From NCBI GenBank assembly GCA_003586115.2, contig QVOM02000116.1, positions 44,401,024 to 44,465,023 of the forward strand: DNA of 64,000 bases. The letters are read 5' to 3'. The translations under genes were made by a program, and so were the position numbers. Source of the stretch: Salvator merianae (lineage: Eukaryota; Chordata; Lepidosauria; Squamata; Teiidae). The notes beneath the pieces were generated by a model that worked only from the letters and a program-made list of their open reading frames with translations, ran no database searches and was not told the origin of the DNA. Below are positions 23,301-34,837 of the stretch, piece by piece. Positions within the stretch are counted from its first letter, which is position 1, and each line of letters starts with the position of its first letter.

Positions 23301-23882
23301 ACAGCAGGTTGCATCTACTCCACATCAAACATAAAGTGTTTCTGAAGCCTGCTGTGGGTGGCATTTGGGAGGGAGGAACCACTGGGGGCCTGTAAATGGT
23401 AGCAGCCCACCAGTTTCCTCTGTCTTCCACCCTCCCCAGCCAAGATGGTTCTGAGCTTGCAATAGATGGTAGTTGTGGGGGGGGGGGTTCATTTGGATGA
23501 GGAAGGTTCAGGACAGAGGTCCTGGTGCCCCTTGGGTTTGGTGGAGCAGAGGGCAGTGCAACTAAAAGGAAGTGGTACTAGCAGGTAGCGTAGATAGAGT
23601 TGATAAGTGAAATACAGCAAGGCTGCAGTTCTGTTCAGAATCTCATGAAAATCCATCTCACTGAACTGAAAATACTAGATAATACACACATATGAAGGCA
23701 AAAGGAGAAGGGGATGGCAGAGGATGAGGTGGTTAGATAGTGTTATGGAGACAGTGAACAGACTCTGGGAGACAATGGAAGACAGATGGACCTGGTATAC
23801 TGTGGTCCATGCTGGTCACAGAGAGTTGGATATGGCTAAATAACTTATTGACAACAAATGCACACACACTGACCATGTCTAA

Positions 23883-24665
23883 GGGTGTGATCACACAAGC
23901 CTGTTTTTATCCACATGCAAACGAGCAGCCGAATAATTTGGAAGTGCAAGCAAATTTCTGCATTCAAACATCACCCTGATGAACTGCATCATTGCCCGCC
24001 CCTTCCCACCACAGTGCCTACTGTGGGTGACTTGAAGCCTGATAACAACAGGCAACAGACAGAGCACATTCATTGGTCCATCGCACCTGCCGTCCTCCTG
24101 CCTCTGCAATTGGCTGATTTCTGAGTCTCTCTGTTCCCATTGTTTCTCGTTCCCGCCATCTAGCCACTTCCTGGTTCACCCCAAATGTCAGTAGTGCTGT
24201 GGGAACTTCTGTCGTTATTACTGAAATGGCACTGAGAGCTATGTAGCTCCTATGCTTTGACCGGCTACCCATTTAGTTACTGCCAGGTTCACCCAAATGT
24301 CAGTAGTGCTGTGGGAACTTCTGTCATTAATACTGAATGGTGCTGAGAGCTACGTAGCTCCTATGCTTTGACAGGCTATGTGGTGAAAAAGTGAACAAAC
24401 TTCCTGACTGGACGATTACGCAGTTGCCGCAGTAATCAGTTGAACAAATGGGAGGCTGCAATGTCAGCCGAATCTCTCCTCTGCTGGCACAGGAACATGA
24501 GCTAAAGGGAAAAGTCACCCTGAAAACACTGAAAAGCCGAATGTAGAAGAGGCGACTGGAACCAGCTGCAAATAGGCACAAGGGCAACTTCCAGGAAAGA
24601 ATTTGTGGACTTCCTGGCTCAGATGTGCATGGAAGGCAACCAAAATAGCTTGTCTGAACACACCC
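23883..24665 (+). mobile_element. 783-bp DNA element with internal 113-bp tandem repeat
   Basis: Inverted termini are GGGTGTGATCACACAAGC and the complement of GCTTGTCTGAACACACCC (16 of 18 positions match). Perfect TAA duplications lie at 23880-23882 and 24666-24668. Internally, a block beginning GGTTCACCC-AAATGTCAGTA at 24173 recurs at 24286 with about 92 bp nearly identical. A 145-codon minus-strand frame crosses its right end and is considered chance. It is probably another non-autonomous member of the 3-bp-TSD group. Confidence 0.75.
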
Positions 24666-25420
24666 TAAATTATGGGCAAATGGGCTCAAACTTTTGGATG
24701 GAGTGGGATTCCGTCCACTCTGCTCTTGGGTCCTGCTGGTTAAACCTATAAATGGCAAATGCAAAAGGTTAGCCTGAAATCTGCAGTGAAAACGAGATTT
24801 TCACCATGTAGCAGGTAAAATAAAATCCTAATTTTCCACATTGGAAAATCCTAATGTGGGAAAAGATCGATCTTTATGAACAACAATAGTCTTATTGGGA
24901 GAAATACACAGCATGTTTTATTTGGTAATAGTCCTCCTCAAGGACACAAGATTAAGGTTCCTCCACCAAGGTAGCAACCATAAAATCTAATCTTTTGTTA
25001 GCTGTGTGCAGCTTTGCTTATTTTACTGTTAACCTTCCCCCCCTTTTTTTGCTGACTTGTATAAGCAAATTATTTTTTTTAAAAAAATGGATTGAGATTG
25101 ATATTATGTTCTAAAAATATCTGTTATGCCTTGAGCAAGACTGTCTGACCAGTGGGAGGAGAAGAGAAACCATATTAGGCCTGCTGACATTTTGTGGAAG
25201 GATTGAAGGAGTAGCACCTGGCTTTCACCCTGTTCCTTTTGGGGGCTGCAGCCCACTTTGGAGTGGACATTCAAGTAGTTGGGTTGCTAGTCTGCTTCCA
25301 AGCTTGCCGTCTTTGAATGTTGGCTCCGACCTAGCTCCAAGAATTGACCTTAGGAAAATCTATTTCTCCAGAACATTTTCATTAGCCAAGCTGCCCTCTG
25401 TGTGCTATACTTGGAAGTAA
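24666..25420. other. Intronic sequence, no recognised element
   Basis: Includes a short inverted pair TTTTCCACATT/AATGTGGGAAA near 24832-24861. Nothing else identifiable. Confidence 0.4.
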
Positions 25421-25937
25421 GGCTGTTTCCGCACTTCCTGTTGGGATCCAAGAATGGAGTGGGACACTGTTCCAGGTTGGATCAAGCTGCTGCTGGTACA
25501 GGACAGGGCTGTTCGCATTGGGATGATCTGTCCTATGGCAGCCCCTGGTGTTGTGCCTAAGCCTGCACCAGCTTCAGAGCTGGCGCTGGAAACTCTGAAG
25601 GGCAGGAATGCAAGTTCTGGCTTTCTGAGTTCTTAGTGGGGTGCTGTTTCAGCAATGTACCCCACTGTGCTGCTGAAATGCCTCCCCCTCCAGTATCCTG
25701 GAAGAGATGCAATACCTCCTAATCCAGGACAAGGTGAGTAGCACACTGAGATACCTCAACGTCTACCATTAGAGTGGAATAGGTGGAATTTTGGGCACCA
25801 TATCCCACTCTGTGCTCCATCCTATGTAGATGGAGCATTCCAGGAAGGGCAGGGTCTGCAGTATCCCACAAGAACATGTGGGAGCCATGACTCTTAGACA
25901 TTTTCCTGGTGCACCAGGCAACAATGCAGAAATGGCC
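25421..25937 (+). mobile_element. ~517-bp MITE, family C
   Basis: Left end GGCTGTTTCCGCACTTCC, right end AATGCAGAAATGGCC, flanks TAA (25418-25420) and TCA (25938-25940). The interior contains a GTGGGGTGCTGTTTCAGCA / TGCTGCTGAAATGC inverted pair. The near-identical length and end type to 35573-36093 suggest a common family, though interiors have diverged. The right boundary is less certain than the left. Confidence 0.5.
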
Positions 25938-26044
25938 TCAGTCAAGCTAACTTCAACAGGGTTTACATCTGAGCAGAGACCACTTGCCTATAATGGTGCA
26001 TGCTCTTGTAAACTCCAGGATGCATAATTGCATGCAGTCTACTT

Positions 26045-26552
26045 GGGCTGTCCTTGATGAACCTGTGCAAAACACTGCAGCTAGATTGCTGACAGGTGTT
26101 TCTGGCTGGACTCATTTCACTCCAGTCCTTAAAAACCTGCTTGTGAGCTCAATTCAAGGTCTTAACTCTGACTTCTAAGCCTTAATGGGCAAAATCTGAA
26201 GAAGCTTCTCCTTTCATATAGTTCTGCTTCTCATTTAATATTTTCTAGATAAGCCCTCTTAGAAATTTATCCTTTTTTGGAGTCTGTGGGATGGTAGTCA
26301 GAGGGAGGGCTTTCTCTCTGGTGGCCCCCAGGCTTTGGAATAATCTTTCCTCAGAGGTGCACCAAGCATCAACTTTAACACTTTTTGACATCTAGTATGA
26401 ACTTGTTATTCCAGGCATTGGTGATTAATTTTGTCCATTTGCAATGTTGATGGATTTTATGTAATCTTATAAAGTTTTATTCATTTTTATCTTATTTGCC
26501 TTTGGTCTTTGGTGTAGGGTGGTATGAATGAATGAATGAATGAATGAATGAA
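26045..26552 (+). mobile_element. L2-like LINE: ORF2 C-terminus, 3' UTR and (ATGA)n tail
   Basis: Translated fragments on the + strand read VQNTAARLLTGVSGWTHFTP and, after frameshifts, GRAFSLVAPRLWNNLSSEV. These are the conserved C-terminal blocks of L2/CR1-group LINE ORF2. A 3' UTR and a tail GGTATGAATG-(AATG)n at 26521-26552 follow. Frameshifts and stops show it is dead. The target-primed tail indicates a 5'-truncated insertion. Confidence 0.8.
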
Positions 26553-27529
26553 ACCAGACAGTTAAAATTCAGAGAAAGAGAGGACTACCATTGAGTAAGT
26601 CTGGCTTTCTGTTGGGAACCCAGAAAGCAAAGTATGCGTAGTGGGCTACTTGGGTGTTTTGATGACCACTAAGCTGCTTTTATTCTCATCTGTATTGTCT
26701 AAGTATGCAGGATGGTTACTTATCCATTCCCAGTCACACAACATAATATGCAATGTTTGGAAATAAGTTTTTCAAAATGAATTAATTCAGTGAACTAATT
26801 ACTTCTTGGAAAAACTCAAGGTGAACTGAGTTCTTATCATATCTGAACTAGTTAATTAGACTCTTCACTTTCATGCAGCTGGAATCCTTTTGGGTGTTCT
26901 AAAACCTAACAGTTTCCTTGAAGTAATGATCAGCAAGCAGAAACTCGCATAATTTGGACATGTGATGGAACAGGATTAACCAGAAGTAGAGATAGGGAAG
27001 ACAACGGAGTACATGTATGGATGGTGCCAAAACCTCTGTATTCGAGATCCTCAGTCAGATTGAGGGCCTCAGTTCTGACATTATTGGAACTGCCTTGTAA
27101 AGGGTTTCTAGGGACTGTAGGTTTACATTATTAGCCTTGGAAAATATATTGTCTGAAATTCAAGGTCTATATGGATAGAAACTGTCCAGGTATATATATG
27201 CCAGGTTATTTGGAGGCATACAGCTGGTGAACTAAATTAGGAGAATGCCAAGCAAGTTCAGGTCTATCCCCATTCATTATATATAAAGCAACACTTTCAA
27301 TTTGCTTATTCATGCCTGACTGTGCTATTCTTACCTGTTGTTAAACTGTAATAAAAACACTGCTGAGTAGATCTTTGGTTGTGGTTTACTGAACTAGGGG
27401 ACACCATGAAAGGAGAGATCAAGGAGGCTACTGCAGTGTCCTTGGAAAAGCTATGAGATCTTAAAACAATTGTAGATGGTGAACATTTCATCACCCAGAC
27501 TACAACTCAAAGAGATAGCACCTAACATT
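26553..27529. other. Intronic sequence, no recognised element
   Basis: No recognised repeat termini, exon or RNA gene. Confidence 0.45.
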
Positions 27530-27714
27530 GGCCATTTCTGCACTTACTTTGCTTGTAAAAACAGGTCCACTGCATAGACTGGGCTACACTGTGTTCAGTG
27601 CAGATGCAGTGTGCTAGCAAAAGGTGTGGCCTCCCTGAAACCCACACCAGTATGCAGAAGAGAGGCCCATGGACCCCTCTATGAAGCGCTCCTAAGGTAA
27701 GTGCAGGAAGGCCC
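27530..27714. mobile_element. 185-bp MITE with GGCCATTTCTGCACTTAC ends
   Basis: The left terminus GGCCATTTCTGCACTTAC mirrors the right terminus GTAAGTGCAGGAAGGCCC. ATT duplications lie at 27527-27529 and 27715-27717. Ends resemble families B and C, but the interior is different, so it may be a separate subfamily. Confidence 0.75.
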
Positions 27715-28120
27715 ATTATCTCCCAGCTTTTAATCTTTACTTACGCTAGTTGAATTCAGTGGATATAATCTGAGTACGATTATCCCTTGTATAATGCAAC
27801 ATTAGTTTTCCTGTACATGGGATGCTTGTTTCCTGAACATGTTGCCTCACTTGCATAAATGAAAACTGCATTAATGAAAAAACTGCATTATATAAAACTC
27901 TGTTGTGTAATGCAAAACTAACAATTAGTGGAAGTCAATGACGATGCAACTTCCCATAATGCAATTTACATAAAATGATTGGTTTGTAGATATGGAATGA
28001 TTGTGCAAGGAACAACTGTATATGTGTAAATTTGTATTCCATTTTTTATTTGAAATCTCAGTATCAGGACTATTGGTAACAATGAGAAACTCCTTTTAAA
28101 AATTGAAAATGCATTGTATA

Positions 28121-28303
28121 TTGTTGTTGCTGAATACCACCAAGTCATGACTGACTCCTGGTTGATTGCATGGGCACCTATATGGAATTTTCTTGGCAAA
28201 GAAATGGTTTGCCATTGCCTAGTTCAGGGGAAGACTGGAGATTGAACTGGTGATTCTCTGCTTCCAGGCAGTTTGCTGTATCACTGAGCTATAGCTGTTC
28301 TGC
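28121..28303 (-). mobile_element. Sauria SINE, antisense, nearly full length
   Basis: On the minus strand the head reads TAGCTCAGTGATACAGCA (A box), then CCAGTTCAATCTCC (B box), CAATGGCAAACCATTTCTTT, AAGAAAATTCC and a 3' end with AGTCATGACTTGGTGGTATT followed by TTCAGCAACAACAA. This is the canonical order of a Sauria SINE, including the BovB-like tail. It is better preserved than the copy at 366-556. Confidence 0.88.
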
Positions 28304-28837
28304 ATCGCATATAATTGGAAAAATGTATGTAGATATAGTATTATGCCTGCATTTGAACTACATGTACTACTTCAACATTAAAAGGAGTTAAAGGTAAGTG
28401 AAGGTTGTCTGCTGCTGCACCCAGAAAGGCAGATGAGAGATCTTCCTTATTGTACCTTCCCAGACTTTGGGAGATCTCAAACATAATGCACAGCTTCACC
28501 AGATAGGAGTATTATGTGTACTTTTAGAAATATATTTACTTGTTAGAAGGAACTTGGATTAATTGCTTTTAAATATACTGAGAAAGAACTAGAATTAGAC
28601 AGAACTTTCCAAGCACTTTTTGCTGGGTTTCAGATTAGATTTTTTTCAATCCAGATTGCTTCTATTGGACTTATTTTACAATTATATACTGTCTTTCTCT
28701 TAATGTACTCAAGGTGGCAGTTCACAGCGTAAAATAATTGCTTACAACTTAATAATGGCTTTTTTAAAAGGAAGCAAAAGAAAAGGAAGTAGGAAAGAAG
28801 AATGTTTGAGTGCCACTGTTTGAGTGCCAATGTTTGG

Positions 28838-28922
28838 CTGGACTACTGCAGTACGTCGTAGTCAGGACAGCCTTTTGAAGGTTGTTTGGAAACCCTAGAT
28901 AGAACTAGGATGGCAATCAGGC
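28838..28922 (+). mobile_element. L2/CR1-like LINE ORF2 fragment
   Basis: The peptide LDYCS followed by GQPFEGCLETL resembles the LDYCN-x-L-x-GLP block that lies just before the VQNAAARL motif in L2/CR1 ORF2. It is very short and degraded. The upstream 28660-28745 stretch may be a further LINE 3' piece. Confidence 0.45.
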
Positions 28923-29139
28923 CTATATGGAGGTATCACTTTGCCTTCGATTAAGAATTTAGACTTAATTTTCTTTTCTGTTCCTAAATAAAGATACTGT
29001 TGCAGGCTGACATGACTTAATATTTCATTGTACATCGTCCTGTCTGTATAGATCATAGAGAAGTGAGAACTTGCCTTTTATACCAAATCAGGTTACTGGT
29101 AGATTGGAAGATTCTAGTAATTTTCCAGAGATCCCAGCC

Positions 29140-29368
29140 CTATTTAAGATACTGCATGCAATGCAGATGCACTAAGCAAAAAAAACCAACCTTGATTCTG
29201 ATCAGAGCCTCCGTGATCTGAATCACACTCCATCTAATGCAGATGGAGTGGACCAGCAGATCACAGTGTGGACCACAGATCCACGCTAATGAGTGGATTG
29301 ATGAGACCCAGAAGAGGACTTCTTTTTCAACGCTTACTTTTGGATTAAGGGTAAGTGCAGAAAGGGCT
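29140..29368 (+). mobile_element. MITE fragment with TAAGTGCAGAAAGGGC right end
   Basis: The right terminus TAAGTGCAGAAAGGGCT matches the family B/C end type. The left terminus is missing or diverged, so the start is approximate. The interior has a CTCCATCTAATGCAGATGGAG perfect palindrome near 29229-29249. Confidence 0.5.
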
Positions 29369-29619
29369 TCTGTAAAAAAGTACTTCCTTCTTATCTCCTT
29401 CTAGGGATCTGCACAAACCACAGGTGACAGATAAAAAGATAAGGAATGAAACAGGTAATAGGGTGCTATCACCTCTTATTTGGAGAGAGGTTTCAACTTC
29501 CCCTCTCTCCCTTTTGTGGTTGAATGTGTGAAGAAGGAAACAAAACTCAAGTCCGTTTCAGGGCCTGGCTAATCTGAGCGAACTGGTTGCCTACTGGTTT
29601 GGAGTCAAGCCTGGATAGG

Positions 29620-29907
29620 TGGTGACAGAAACCAGCCTAGATAACTTTAAGAAAGGATTAAACAAATTCATGGAGGACAGGAGTTTCAATGGCTGCTAGA
29701 ATCCATACCTAGGTATTGCCTTCAGATTGAAGACACAGGCAAGATCCCTCTAAAAGGAGTTTGCCGGGAGCTGAGAGCAGGCGAAGGTTTTCTCTTTTTC
29801 TACTGCTTGAGAATGCCCAGAAGCAATTAGTAGGATACCGTATGAGACAGGATGCTCAACTAGATGGCCTGTGGCCTGATCCAGCAGGGCTCCTCTTATG
29901 TTCTTAA
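29620..29907 (+). mobile_element. CR1/L3-like LINE 3' end
   Basis: It reads TTTAAGAAAGGATTAAACAA near its start, then GGAGGACAGGAGTTTCAATG, and ends GATCCAGCAGGGCTCCTCTT with ATGTTCTTAA. These are hallmarks of a widespread reptile CR1/L3-like 3' end. Related but more diverged copies are at 49270-49462 and 51150-51425. No coding part remains. Confidence 0.75.
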
Positions 29908-30568
29908 GCCAAGCCACTCCTTCTGTCTTCATTATTTGTTCTGATAATCTGCAGGTAGTTACCTGTTTTGTTTCTTCAGGGCTCCAACCAGTGGAGCAAT
30001 GTTTCTGATAATCATAGCTTTGATCTTGTAGCCTTAATGAATGGTTCTGCCCCTTATATTGGAGGTTAGTATGAAAGTTGATGAAGTATTTCAAGCAGTT
30101 AACCATCCACTGAATCTGAAGTAGTATAGCCCAGAAACTGTTTAACTGCTGCATTTTCTGATTTGTGTATAAACCATATTAATATGATCGTGAGCTCTTG
30201 TATAGTCAAAAATGAATTTTGTTTAATATTTACAATAGACAGGAATACAAGCTTGAATTCATGTCCATATTTCATATTGTGTTATTATCTTTAAAGACAG
30301 GGACTGGCTATAAAAACTGTAAATGCCTCTTACAGCCCTATGAATACTCAGTTTTGATCGAAACTTGTCTTCATTTTCTTGGAACTCAGCAAGAGTTGAG
30401 TAGGTTGTAAAATTCATGTCCATGTTCTGCTTTCCCATTTTTAGGTATTGGTTAACAAGGGACCATTTTGTGATTTTTTTTTTTATTAATAATGAACTCA
30501 CTTGAATGCCACAGATGAAAAGAAATTCTATGCAAGTGAATGAGACAGCTGTTGTGGGACGACAGACT
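29908..30568. other. Intronic sequence, no recognised element
   Basis: Short open frames only; no repeat termini recognised. Confidence 0.4.
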
Positions 30569-31083
30569 GGGCCTTTTCACACTTTCCACCTTAGAATGGG
30601 ATAATGATCGCATTGTAAGGGGGAATAGACCAGGCAGCACAGACACTGTCTGCACTGCATGGCTGGAAACCTTACTTGAAGCCCAATCCTCACCATGGCA
30701 GTGGCCAGGAAGTGGCCAGCTGCTGCCATGGCGGCTGACAGGCCCACGCAGAGTGCAGGTGAAGGCGGGCATGATTGGCTGATCGTGCCTGTGTGATCAG
30801 CTGATTAGGCCTGCACGATTGGGCCCGCACGATGCCCAATTGCCCAATTGCACATGTGTCATACCAGCCTGGGCACTGCACACCAGGTAGGTGTGAGCAC
30901 ACCTTACCAGGAGGTGATTATCACCTCCTGGTAAGGTTGTGGAGCACTAATTAGTGCTCCATGGGTAGTAGTGATCCAGAGTGGCTGTAACCCACTCCTG
31001 GCCACTCAGGCCACCTCAAGGTGCAGACACACTTGGCTAGCAAGCATTCTTGATGTTTGCTAGGCCAAAGTGTGAACTGGTCC
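30569..31083 (+). mobile_element. 515-bp Harbinger-like MITE, family A, uninterrupted copy
   Basis: Starts GGGCCTTTTCACACTTTCC and ends AAAGTGTGAACTGGTCC. Flanks are ACT and GCT (two of three match). It has the same order as 20738-21472: CACC-TTAGAATGG start, GCATGGCTGGAAACCTTAC, a CGATTGGGC-like array (about 30765-30860), GGAGGTGATTATCACCTCC palindrome, GGAGCACTAATTAGTGCTCC palindrome, CTAGCAAGCATTC. It is the best reference copy for the family because it lacks insertions. Confidence 0.8.
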
Positions 31084-31329
31084 GCTATGTCTTTCCTTCT
31101 TAGCTAGCTTGCTCAATTTTAGTTTACATAGTTGGAAAACTGAAGTGAAGACTGGCCTGGAAATGTAGCTGACTGACAGAGCAGGATAAGTGTATATGTT
31201 CGTCCATAATTAGCCTTTCAGGTAAAGAGCCCTTCTTCTCTTTCAATGACTAGCTGGTAACAGGTGAGTATCTTGCTGTGGTCATTTTGTATGGTGTGAA
31301 GGTAATTATAAAACCAGCATCTTATTAAT

Positions 31330-31440
31330 CCTCAGTAGGTCTGGGTCTCCTCAGTGTTTGTAAACTGCTTTGAGATTATAATTTAATGGGAACTGGTCTA
31401 TCAATATTTGAAATAAATAATAAAACAATTCAATAAATTC
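31330..31440 (+). mobile_element. L2-like LINE 3' end, sense
   Basis: Contains GTAAACTGCTTTGAGATTAT and then TATTTGAAATAAATAATAAA, the usual end plus AT-rich tail of L2/CR1-group LINEs. Confidence 0.5.
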
Positions 31441-32215
31441 CATAAGAAAATTAAAATGAGATATATTTAAGTGGAAGGGGAATATAGTACTGATTTATAC
31501 TATTGTTATTTAAATTGGGCTTTTGTCATGAAATAGGGTTTCAAATTCTTCTTTATTTAGACATTGTTATACTCCTCTTCATTCAAAGCAAAATGAAAAA
31601 CCCAAGATTGTGCAAAAAACAAAGTTAAATAAAATGAAAAAAAATCCATTCTCATCTAAGTGATCCCATCAGCACATGTATGTTCTGAGCATCTAAACAG
31701 GAGCTGAAAACCCATCCACTTTAATTCTATTGTATACTGAGTGGGAGACCATTTTGTAGACTGAACACCAGAGCAGATGAGATGTCCTTGGTTGATGTCA
31801 GATGGATCTCTACAAATGGTGGTTATACCAAAAAGGCTTATATGTTGATCTCAGTAAGTAAATAAGTAGATATGGGAGAAGGCATTCCTTTCAGAAAGGA
31901 AGGAAAAGGAAACTTCAACCATCCTTGGAACTGCATGCTGGCCAACTACATGCACAGATTTATTCAGTTGCCTTGGCGAAACAAAGAAGTGGTTTTCATA
32001 ATCTTCTTCTGGGGTGATACCAGTGACCTCTGAACCTCCGCTTTCCTGGCGATTGCCCTACCAGGAGTTGCCATCTCCTTTCAGATAATGTATCCCAAAA
32101 TTAACAACAAAATCTTAAACTTGGTCTGATAGTGAACCCATGGAGTTCTTTAATTAACTGTGTAGTGATTCATTACGGAATTTCTAGCCTAACCTTTGTG
32201 GCATCTCCACAGTAC
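31441..32215. other. Intronic sequence, possibly partly LINE-derived
   Basis: No clear signatures, but the adjoining 32216-32480 stretch carries antisense LINE coding remnants, so part of this may be its unrecognised 3' continuation. Confidence 0.35.
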
Positions 32216-32480
32216 TCTTATATTAAGATTCCTGCTGCAAAGTTGCTGGGTTCATGAACAGTAATAGCTGACACATTAACAGAAGCTGTTAACAAGTCTT
32301 TCTTGCTGCAGTGGCCACCTGGGCCTTGAGTGACACTGATAGTTCAGAGCACAATCTCATGCAGAACAGACAACTGTCTCTGTTCCTGAATTTGGAATTC
32401 ACCTTCCCAAAGGACTTCTAGCTTGTCAGGATTCAGGTTCAGCTTAGTGGCCCTCATTCAGTCCACCACTGTGTGAATGC
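32216..32480 (-). mobile_element. L2-like LINE ORF2 fragment, antisense
   Basis: The minus strand encodes MRATKLNLNPDKLEVLWEG at about 32410-32465. This resembles the M-x-x-N-x-LxLNPxKTEVL block in the distal reverse-transcriptase region of L2-like LINEs. Stops and frameshifts interrupt the rest. Confidence 0.55.
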
Positions 32481-32667
32481 ACTGATTCAGAACTTGTACT
32501 GCCTCATTTGAACTAGATGAAAAAAACAACAACAATCCAGAAACCTTCTAATGACCACATCCACCATCCCAGGGTCGCTTTATGGATTTTTAATCCGAGC
32601 ACATCCAATGAGGAATGGCGGGTTATAAATGAAACGAATAGTAACAGGGGAAGTGGTTCGTATCTCT

Positions 32668-33295
32668 GGACCTATTTGCACTTTAGTGATAGAGAGGCCC
32701 TTTCTGCACTTGGCCTTATTATGGATTATATCCCAGAATAGGGACCTGCTATCCACATGCTAGTGTAAACTATGAAAGGTCTTGCTCAGGGCCTACTATA
32801 GTCTGCATTAGCATGCAGATGGCAGGTCCCTATTCGGAGATATAATCTGGAATAAGTCCAAGTGCAGAAAGGGCCTGAGTGTCCGGACACTCATTACCAC
32901 ACTGCATCCACATTTTGTGGAGACCATAGTGATTGGGAGCGTCTGCAGATCCTCTTGACTGCTATGTGGACAACTAAAATGTTGTCCACAGTTGTAAGGG
33001 GAGCAGCTGGACTGCTACAGGTGCACAGCATTTGTCCCTACTTCCGAGTGTGAATGCTGCAGGCTGTGGCGCAGCTGTGGTTGCACAATCGCGCTATGTA
33101 CTGCACCTGTGACTGTGGCTGCATGCTTGCACACCAGGTCCCTGGTCACCATAGCAGCAGACGGAGGTTTCCACAGCCACTGTCATGGCAGGTGGCCAGC
33201 ACTTGCACTGTGAATGATGGAAGCCACTGTGGGGATTGTTCTGCCTTAGAATGGAATAATTACCCCATTCTAAGTTGGAATGTGTGAAAAGGGCC
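32668..33295 (-). mobile_element. Family A MITE, antisense, with nested family B MITE
   Basis: The right end TGTGTGAAAAGGGCC, with TTAGAATGGAATAATTACCC just inside, is the reverse of the family A start. The left end GGACCTATTTGCACTTTAG is the reverse of its 3' end. A family B element (32694-32875) sits 26 bp inside the left end. The 3-bp flanks (TCT, ATT) do not match, so boundaries are less certain. Confidence 0.65.
32694..32875. mobile_element. 182-bp near-palindromic MITE, family B, nested
   Basis: Ends GGCCCTTTCTGCACTTGG and CAAGTGCAGAAAGGGCC are identical to those of the copy at 21215-21394. The arms carry the same TATATCCCAGAATAGGGACC block. Flanks are AGA and TGA. This copy is in the opposite orientation relative to 21215-21394 as judged by the central GGCCT-loop. 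It also lies inside a family A element. Confidence 0.8.
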
Positions 33296-34628
33296 ATTGT
33301 GTAGTTATTTCAAGATGGTCCTAGTTGCCTTGAAGGATTGAAGGAGGGAGACAGAAATGTTTATTCTTATCAGGCAGAGATGCCACCCCCCTCCAGCACT
33401 TTGAACCACCAAAGGTTTTCTAACCAACTAAAGTAAATAGTTTATGATCATAGACTGGAAGAGAAGAACTGTATCATTGCTCCTGGGAGTGGTTTAGTGG
33501 TGGCAGCCTAGACCACCCTGTCCTCTGGCTGCTTTCCTACCTGTCTGGGCTGGGCACTGTTACCCTGGAGGAGGTGCCTCTTTGCAGGACTGGGCCCCTT
33601 TTGTCAGCTGCTCTGGACTCCACTTGGCCTCAGCTACACCAGAGGCCAAAAAAGACCGGCATTCATTGCCCTTCCCTTCCCCAAGGTTTTGTGCAATTTT
33701 ATAATGTATTATTTGGTATTGTATGCAATTTAATAATGTATTATGTATCACAATGTATACTGTAATATTTTGCAGCTGAGACAGTACGTAGGCCCGGACA
33801 GCCATCGCCCCCTTCCTGCAGGTTCAGAATACCTGCCCTTAAAGCGGCAGGCCACCGCTGCTTATGTATTTATCAAAGAATGTAGGAATTAGCCTATGTA
33901 AAGCCATTAAGTGTTCAACATTATAGAACTCTGTTAAGGGTTCCTCCCCCACACTCGGCTTCGAAAATGGGCAGCTCAGTGTACTGCTTAATTCTGAAAC
34001 CAGTATCAGAGTATTGCATGAATATAGCTGAAACACTTCTAAGTTACCGCCTGTGGGCATCTTAGTGCAAACTCAGGATAACCTTCCCTTTTTCACATTG
34101 CTCATGCTTCAGCATCCTGAAACTGTTCCTTCATCCCACCTCTAGCCTCTTCTGCTTTATCTCTTATTTTTGAATGGCTTTCCTATATATAATCTTGCTT
34201 TTTATTCCATTATGTTATGTTAATTGATAGATTAATTAGCAATTTGAGGTACAGGCATTCCCCTTCTTGCGCTTGAGCCATTTATTACCTCTCCAGAAAA
34301 GCTGAGATGGAAATTCAGCCCTGTAATTAATCACCTCATATCTCACATTCTTCATACCCCCCCGCCTTTTATCAGGCCATTCATAAGGCATATCCACAAT
34401 AGCCATTATCCTAGCGTGAGGCAAAAGGAAGATGACAGAGGATGTAACGTTCTCTCCCATAGATCTTTTGGCCATTTGAGTGCCTTCCTTTTCTTCTTTT
34501 CAGCATGAATAGGGCAGAAGCTGCAATGAACTACCAGCTTGACACAGAACAGGTGCTGGCTCACAGCAAGGCTGACCGTATTAGTTATACAGCCAGTTCA
34601 GGATGCAATCCATGTAAATGGGGGCAAA
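33296..34628. other. Intronic sequence, no recognised element
   Basis: A GC-richer patch at 33480-33660 has no recognised family. No exon-like conserved frame. Confidence 0.4.
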
Positions 34629-34837
34629 GGCTGCATTCACATGCAGTGAAAAAAGCACCTCTGAGGTGGCTTAGAGACAGCTTAGAGCCGGTTCGCAGGT
34701 GGGATTGCACACATGCTAGTCTGCGCATTTCAGAATAGAAGAGGGTGGACTGCAGATGAAATGAGGACATAAATGCCACACGCTACCATCCTTGAGGCCC
34801 TTTTGAGCTCCTTTCTTTACTGTGTGTGAACAAAGCC
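34629..34837 (+). mobile_element. 209-bp foldback MITE, family E
   Basis: Left end GGCTGCATTCACATGCAGTG; right end ACTGTGTGTGAACAAAGCC. Perfect AAA duplications at 34626-34628 and 34838-34840. The interior TGGCTTAGAGACAGCTTAGA and GTGGGATTGCACACATGC blocks match 18572-18778. Confidence 0.65.

Noticed and set aside
24327..24764. 145-codon minus-strand ORF
   Set aside because: It crosses the right terminus of a non-autonomous DNA element into unrelated flank and shows no domain.
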